This document shows positions 6,328 to 9,144 of a stretch of DNA of 9,144 nucleotides, piece by piece. Source of the stretch: an uncultured Clostridia bacterium (GTDB taxonomy: Bacteria; Bacillota; Clostridia; Christensenellales; Aristaeellaceae). Below the pieces are notes generated by a model. The model saw only the letters and a program-made list of their open reading frames with translations, was not told the DNA's origin and made no database searches. A program made the position numbers and the translations under genes. Each line of letters starts with the position of its first letter. The stretch's first letter is position 1. Where the stretch lies: contig CAKUAV010000126.1 in assembly GCA_934636425.1 (NCBI GenBank), forward strand, positions 1 through 9,144. Direction: 5' to 3'.

Positions 6328-7809
6328 TTACTTGCCCTGAGCGGTGCGCCAGGCATCCAGCTGCTTCTGCTCTTCGGCCAGAACGGTCTCAACACCAGCG
6401 CCGTTCAGAGCGTCCAGGAACTTGGGCAGCTCGGTCTCGACGTCAGCGCGGCCGGAAGACAGCGGGCCATAGTACTCACCGCAGATCTGACGGATGCCAG
6501 CCAGCTCGGTCAGCACGGGGTTCTCATCGAACGCGAAGCCAACGTTGTCGGCGTAAACCAGAGTCTTGTCGAACTCGGCGTACATCTCGTTCATGTTGAT
6601 CGGCAGGGTGGTGTCAGGCTCGGCGGTGCAGAAGCCCGGCAGAGACCAGGTGGTCATATTCCACTCGTCGGTGTTCTTCTTGATCTGGCCATTCTCGTCG
6701 CGAGTGTAGGACACGCCCTCAACGCCGTAGAAGATCATGTTGGCGAACTCGGTGTTGCCGATCAGCTCGTTCAGGAACATCATGACGCGCTCGGGATCCT
6801 CAGAGGTCGCGGAGATGGCGTTCATGGAGCCGTACAGCTTGTTGGTGGTGGTGAAGGCGTAGTTGAGCAGATACTCGCGATAATCCTGGCCGTAGGTGGC
6901 GTTATAGCCCTTCAGGCGCTTGGCCATGGAGTCCTGGGTAGAGAAGGCAGGATCCATATTCTCGACGGAGGTGCCGGTGTTCGGATCGATCGGCAGAACG
7001 CCTTCGTTGAACAGCTCGCGAACCTGCTTGCAGAACGCTTCGAACTCGGGGGTGGCGAACTGGTTGAACACGACGTTCTTCTCCTGGTTGGCGAAGGTGT
7101 CGTCGCCCAGAACCACGACGCCGGGGTCGCCCGCGGAACCGGTCATGGGCTCAGCGGGATAGAGCGCTTCGAAAGCGCCGTTGTTGATGGCGGTAACAAA
7201 GCCCTTATCGTTCTCGCCGCCGGCCTTCTTCATCTCGGTGGCCCAGTTCAGGAACGCTTCCCAGCGCTGTTCCTTGTTCAGGGTCGTGTCAGACAGCCAG
7301 TCGATGGACACGCCGGCCTTCTCAGACTGAAGGGCGGAGATGCCATAGTAGAAGTAGGAGCAGGAATACTTGTGAACCGGGATGGCGTACTTCTCACCAT
7401 TGATGGTGACGCAGTCCCACAGAGCCTTCGGATAAACCGCGAGGATGTCCTGGCCGTACTCGTTGAGCAGCTCGGTCAGGGGCGCAAAGGCCTCCATGGC
7501 AACGTAGTTCGGATACTGGTTCGAAATGAACGTCAGGTCGAACTTCTCGCCGGCAGTGACCATCATCTGCAGCTTGGTGCCGTGGTCGCTGTTGCTGTTC
7601 TTGTACATCTTCAGGGTGGCGTTGTACTTTTCGGTCAGGTACTTGTTGATTTCGGCCATGACGGCTTCTTCGGAGTTCGCCGTGGTACCCAGGGTGTACC
7701 ACTCGATCTCATAGGGATCGAGCTTGCTCACGTCAACATCAGCGAAGGCGACGGAAGCGCAGCTGATGGCGAGAGCCAGAGCCAGAACCAGAGCCAGAGT
7801 CTTTTTCAT
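6328..7809 (-). CDS. Extracellular sugar-binding protein of an ABC importer (LplA/LipO type, DUF3502-like C-terminus)
   Basis: The 493-residue product starts at the ATG at 7809, after a strong AAGGAGGTC (7817-7825). A longer in-frame extension to 7875 runs through the ribosome binding site and a hairpin and is rejected. The signal peptide is MKKTLALVLALALAISCASVAFAD. Cleavage after AFA (residue 23) fits signal peptidase I, but AISC at 14-17 also fits a loose lipobox, so the anchor is uncertain. The body is a family 1 solute-binding fold. The last 65 residues (from about FDENPVLTELAGI, through GEYYGPLSSG, to EEQKQLDAW) match the DUF3502 pattern seen in oligosaccharide-binding lipoproteins of Bacillota. 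It delivers sugars to the two permeases encoded upstream. Codons are strongly biased to AAC, AAG, TAC and CTG, unlike the GH78-type gene, consistent with high expression. It is the last gene of its operon, which also has a hairpin just before it. Confidence 0.93.
   Translation of the reverse strand: MKKTLALVLALALAISCASVAFADVDVSKLDPYEIEWYTLGTTANSEEAVMAEINKYLTEKYNATLKMYKNSNSDHGTKLQMMVTAGEKFDLTFISNQYPNYVAMEAFAPLTELLNEYGQDILAVYPKALWDCVTINGEKYAIPVHKYSCSYFYYGISALQSEKAGVSIDWLSDTTLNKEQRWEAFLNWATEMKKAGGENDKGFVTAINNGAFEALYPAEPMTGSAGDPGVVVLGDDTFANQEKNVVFNQFATPEFEAFCKQVRELFNEGVLPIDPNTGTSVENMDPAFSTQDSMAKRLKGYNATYGQDYREYLLNYAFTTTNKLYGSMNAISATSEDPERVMMFLNELIGNTEFANMIFYGVEGVSYTRDENGQIKKNTDEWNMTTWSLPGFCTAEPDTTLPINMNEMYAEFDKTLVYADNVGFAFDENPVLTELAGIRQICGEYYGPLSSGRADVETELPKFLDALNGAGVETVLAEEQKQLDAWRTAQGK
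7771..7800 (-). repeat. Short hexanucleotide repeat in the signal-peptide coding region
   Basis: Imperfect tandem copies of CTGGCT (one CTGGTT) on the minus strand encode the Leu-Ala hydrophobic core of the signal peptide. One unit equals two codons, so slippage would lengthen or shorten the core without a frameshift. It is probably just codon bias in a repetitive LA stretch. Confidence 0.5.
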
Positions 7810-7840
7810 GAAAAAAGACCTCCTTGAATAATATTTGTCA

Positions 7841-7868
7841 CAGGGAAAGCGGAGACCCGCCTCCCCTG
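7841..7868 (-). promoter_or_regulatory. Intercistronic RNA hairpin before the binding-protein gene
   Basis: In the minus-strand transcript CAGGGGAGGCGG pairs with CCGCUUUCCCUG around a GUCU loop. All 12 positions pair, including two G-U wobbles. The plus-strand RNA would have A-C mismatches at those two positions, so the structure favours the operon's transcript. No T-run follows (next bases TGACAAATATT), so it is not a classical terminator. It lies 11 bp after the permease stop and 16 bp before the ribosome binding site of the binding-protein gene. A role in processing or stabilising the downstream message is inferred. Confidence 0.7.
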
Positions 7869-7879
7869 AAAACAACGGA

Positions 7880-8848
7880 TTAACCCTTGACAGAACCCAG
7901 CGTCAGACCCTTGACGAAATACTTCTGGAAGAAGGGATAGAACAGCAATACGGGCGTCATCGTGATAACGGTCAGCGCCATCTTGGCGGACTCGTTCGGC
8001 AGAGACGCCAGCAGCAGCGCGCCTTCCTCGGAACCGGCCAGATCGGCGTTGGAGCGGAGCAGCTGAATCTCGTTCATGACGCGCTTGAGCATATACTGGA
8101 TGGTCCACAGACTCTCGTTATCGATGTAGAGCAGCACGCCGAACCAGCTGCTGAAGTATCCAATAGCAGTAAACAAACCGATGGTCGCCAGAGCGGGCTT
8201 TGATATGGGCAGGACGATCTGCGCGTAGATGCGGAACTCGCCCGCGCCGTCGATCTTGGCCGCCTCGATCAGCGCCTCGTTGCCGCCCGATGAGAAGAAC
8301 GTGCGCAGAACGATGATGTTGTACGCGCCCACAAGGCTGGGCAGCAGAAGCACCCATATGGTATCGCGCAGATGGAATATTGTGGTGTTGACGATGTAGC
8401 CCGCGACCATACCGCCGCTGAAGAGCATCGTGAAGTAGGCGAAGAACGTCAGGAACTGGCGGGGCTTGAAGTCCTTGCGGGAGAGCGCGTAGCCGTACAT
8501 GGTCATGAACCACAGCGACAGAAGCGTGCCCACAACCGTCAGGAACAGCGTATTGCGATAGCAGACGGCGATCTTTTTAAGGCTGCTGCCAAAGAGCATT
8601 CTGTATGCCTCAAGGCTCCACTGCGCCGGGAAGAAGCTGACGCCGTTGCGGGTGATGGCCAGCTCGTCCGTAAAGGACACGATATAGACCAGAAGAATCG
8701 GGAGAACGCAGCTCAGACAGAAGAGCGTCAGTATGATGCAGATGACTGCGTTGCCGAAATTGCCGATTTCAAGAGGACCGCGTTTATGCCGCCTGACAAC
8801 CTTGCGAGTTTGTGCGCTGCCGGTCATTTTCAAATCCATTCCTTTCAT
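7880..8848 (-). CDS. Carbohydrate ABC importer permease (LplC/YtcP type, MalG-like)
   Basis: This 322-residue membrane protein has about six hydrophobic segments (near 33-58, 99-121, 131-153, 163-185, 217-241 and 291-307). Its cytoplasmic EAA loop reads EAAKIDGAGEFRIYAQIVLP at 195-214, which contacts the ATPase. The C-terminus FFQKYFVKGLTLGSVKG is typical of the second permease of sugar importers. The start is uncertain: ATG at 8848 has only a weak GA-rich upstream stretch, while ATG at 8827 (residue 8) has AAAGGA about 12 bp upstream. It lies 36 bp after the other permease gene and 70 bp before the binding-protein gene. No ATPase gene is in the window; such importers in Bacillota commonly share an MsmK-type ATPase encoded elsewhere. 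Confidence 0.93.
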   Translation of the reverse strand: MKGMDLKMTGSAQTRKVVRRHKRGPLEIGNFGNAVICIILTLFCLSCVLPILLVYIVSFTDELAITRNGVSFFPAQWSLEAYRMLFGSSLKKIAVCYRNTLFLTVVGTLLSLWFMTMYGYALSRKDFKPRQFLTFFAYFTMLFSGGMVAGYIVNTTIFHLRDTIWVLLLPSLVGAYNIIVLRTFFSSGGNEALIEAAKIDGAGEFRIYAQIVLPISKPALATIGLFTAIGYFSSWFGVLLYIDNESLWTIQYMLKRVMNEIQLLRSNADLAGSEEGALLLASLPNESAKMALTVITMTPVLLFYPFFQKYFVKGLTLGSVKG

Positions 8849-8884
8849 CTCTTATCTTGAATAGCCGCCTGTCGGACGTTCGAT

Positions 8885-9144
8885 TTAGAACATCGACAGA
8901 TCCTTGTCGATCCAGCGGACGATCTGGTTGGTGAGCATGACCAGGATGAAGCCGGTGATGGACTGGAACAGAGCGACGGCAGAGGACAAACCGACGTTGT
9001 TGGAATCCTTCAGTGTGTTGAAGACGAAAACGTCGATGGTATTGGTCACTTTGTAGAGCTGGCCGGAGTTCTGCGGCACCTGATAGAACAGGTCGAAGGA
9101 CGCATGGAACATCGAGCCGACGGCCATGATGGTCAGTATGATGA
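8885..9144 (-). CDS. Carbohydrate ABC importer permease (LplB type, MalF-like), C-terminal part only
   Basis: The frame stays open through the right edge, so the 5' part is outside the window; the ATG at 9127 is internal. The visible 86 residues include GSMFHASFDLFYQ and NTIDVFVFNTL. The final hydrophobic segment is AVALFQSITGFILVMLTNQIV and the end is RWIDKDLSMF. These are characteristic of the C-terminus of the first permease of oligosaccharide importers. The EAA loop is not in view. Together with the second permease it would form the membrane channel for the sugar delivered by the binding protein. Confidence 0.88.
   Translation of the reverse strand, partial: IILTIMAVGSMFHASFDLFYQVPQNSGQLYKVTNTIDVFVFNTLKDSNNVGLSSAVALFQSITGFILVMLTNQIVRWIDKDLSMF

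Noticed and set aside
6322..7827. A 501-codon open frame on the plus strand across the binding-protein gene.
   Set aside because: It is a mirror of a strongly biased real gene. The predicted chain is a Gly-Val-Leu-rich pattern with no family match, and it begins just after a terminator with no ribosome binding site.
7869..7879. A promoter for the binding-protein gene starting at TTGTTT before the hairpin.
   Set aside because: The nearest -10-like sequence (TATTAT) is about 35 bp away, too far for a sigma-A promoter.
1..9144. Mobile elements, CRISPR arrays, tRNA or rRNA genes.
   Set aside because: No transposase or integrase frames, no regularly spaced repeats and no tRNA-like cloverleaf were seen. 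All gaps are under 200 bp and are accounted for by promoters, operators, hairpins or terminators.

Overview
The window is about 9.1 kb of GC-rich DNA with strong Shine-Dalgarno sites (AAGGAGG type). The sugar ABC importer has no ATPase gene beside it and its binding protein ends in a DUF3502-like tail. There is also an anaerobic ribonucleotide reductase-like small protein. Together these point to an anaerobic Bacillota (Clostridia) genome, probably host-associated. That placement is an inference from gene style; no marker gene is present.

The left half, on the plus strand, is a sugar-phosphate module. It starts with a 5'-truncated class I mannose-6-phosphate isomerase-like protein that has an extra N-terminal domain (1-1683). 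A ROK-family sugar kinase (1776-2675) and an RpiR-family regulator with a SIS domain (2761-3609) follow. Two copies of the palindrome ACAGAC-N4-GTCTGT lie in front of the kinase, and two more lie just after the regulator. A TATA-type -10 box sits between the two copies in each pair. This is the best candidate for the regulator's own operator. The second pair is odd because it points into a bidirectional terminator with no gene behind it.

The right half, on the minus strand, is a carbohydrate uptake and degradation module, read from right to left. It holds a truncated permease (8885-9144), a second permease (7880-8848), an intercistronic hairpin, an extracellular sugar-binding protein (6328-7809) and a terminator. 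A separately promoted, apparently cytoplasmic alpha-L-rhamnosidase-like (GH78-type) enzyme comes next (4034-6172). The last gene encodes an 89-residue protein (3716-3985) whose C-terminal third looks like the glycyl-radical tail of class III ribonucleotide reductase (NrdD). It converges on the regulator gene across the shared terminator.

A plausible reading is that oligosaccharides are bound and imported by the ABC system and trimmed in the cytoplasm by the GH78-type enzyme. Released sugars would be phosphorylated by the ROK kinase and isomerised by the PMI-like enzyme, with the RpiR protein sensing a sugar phosphate. The actual sugar cannot be named from sequence alone. The most unusual items are the stand-alone glycyl-radical-type protein, the paired operators that bracket the kinase-regulator operon, and the hairpin in front of the binding-protein gene.
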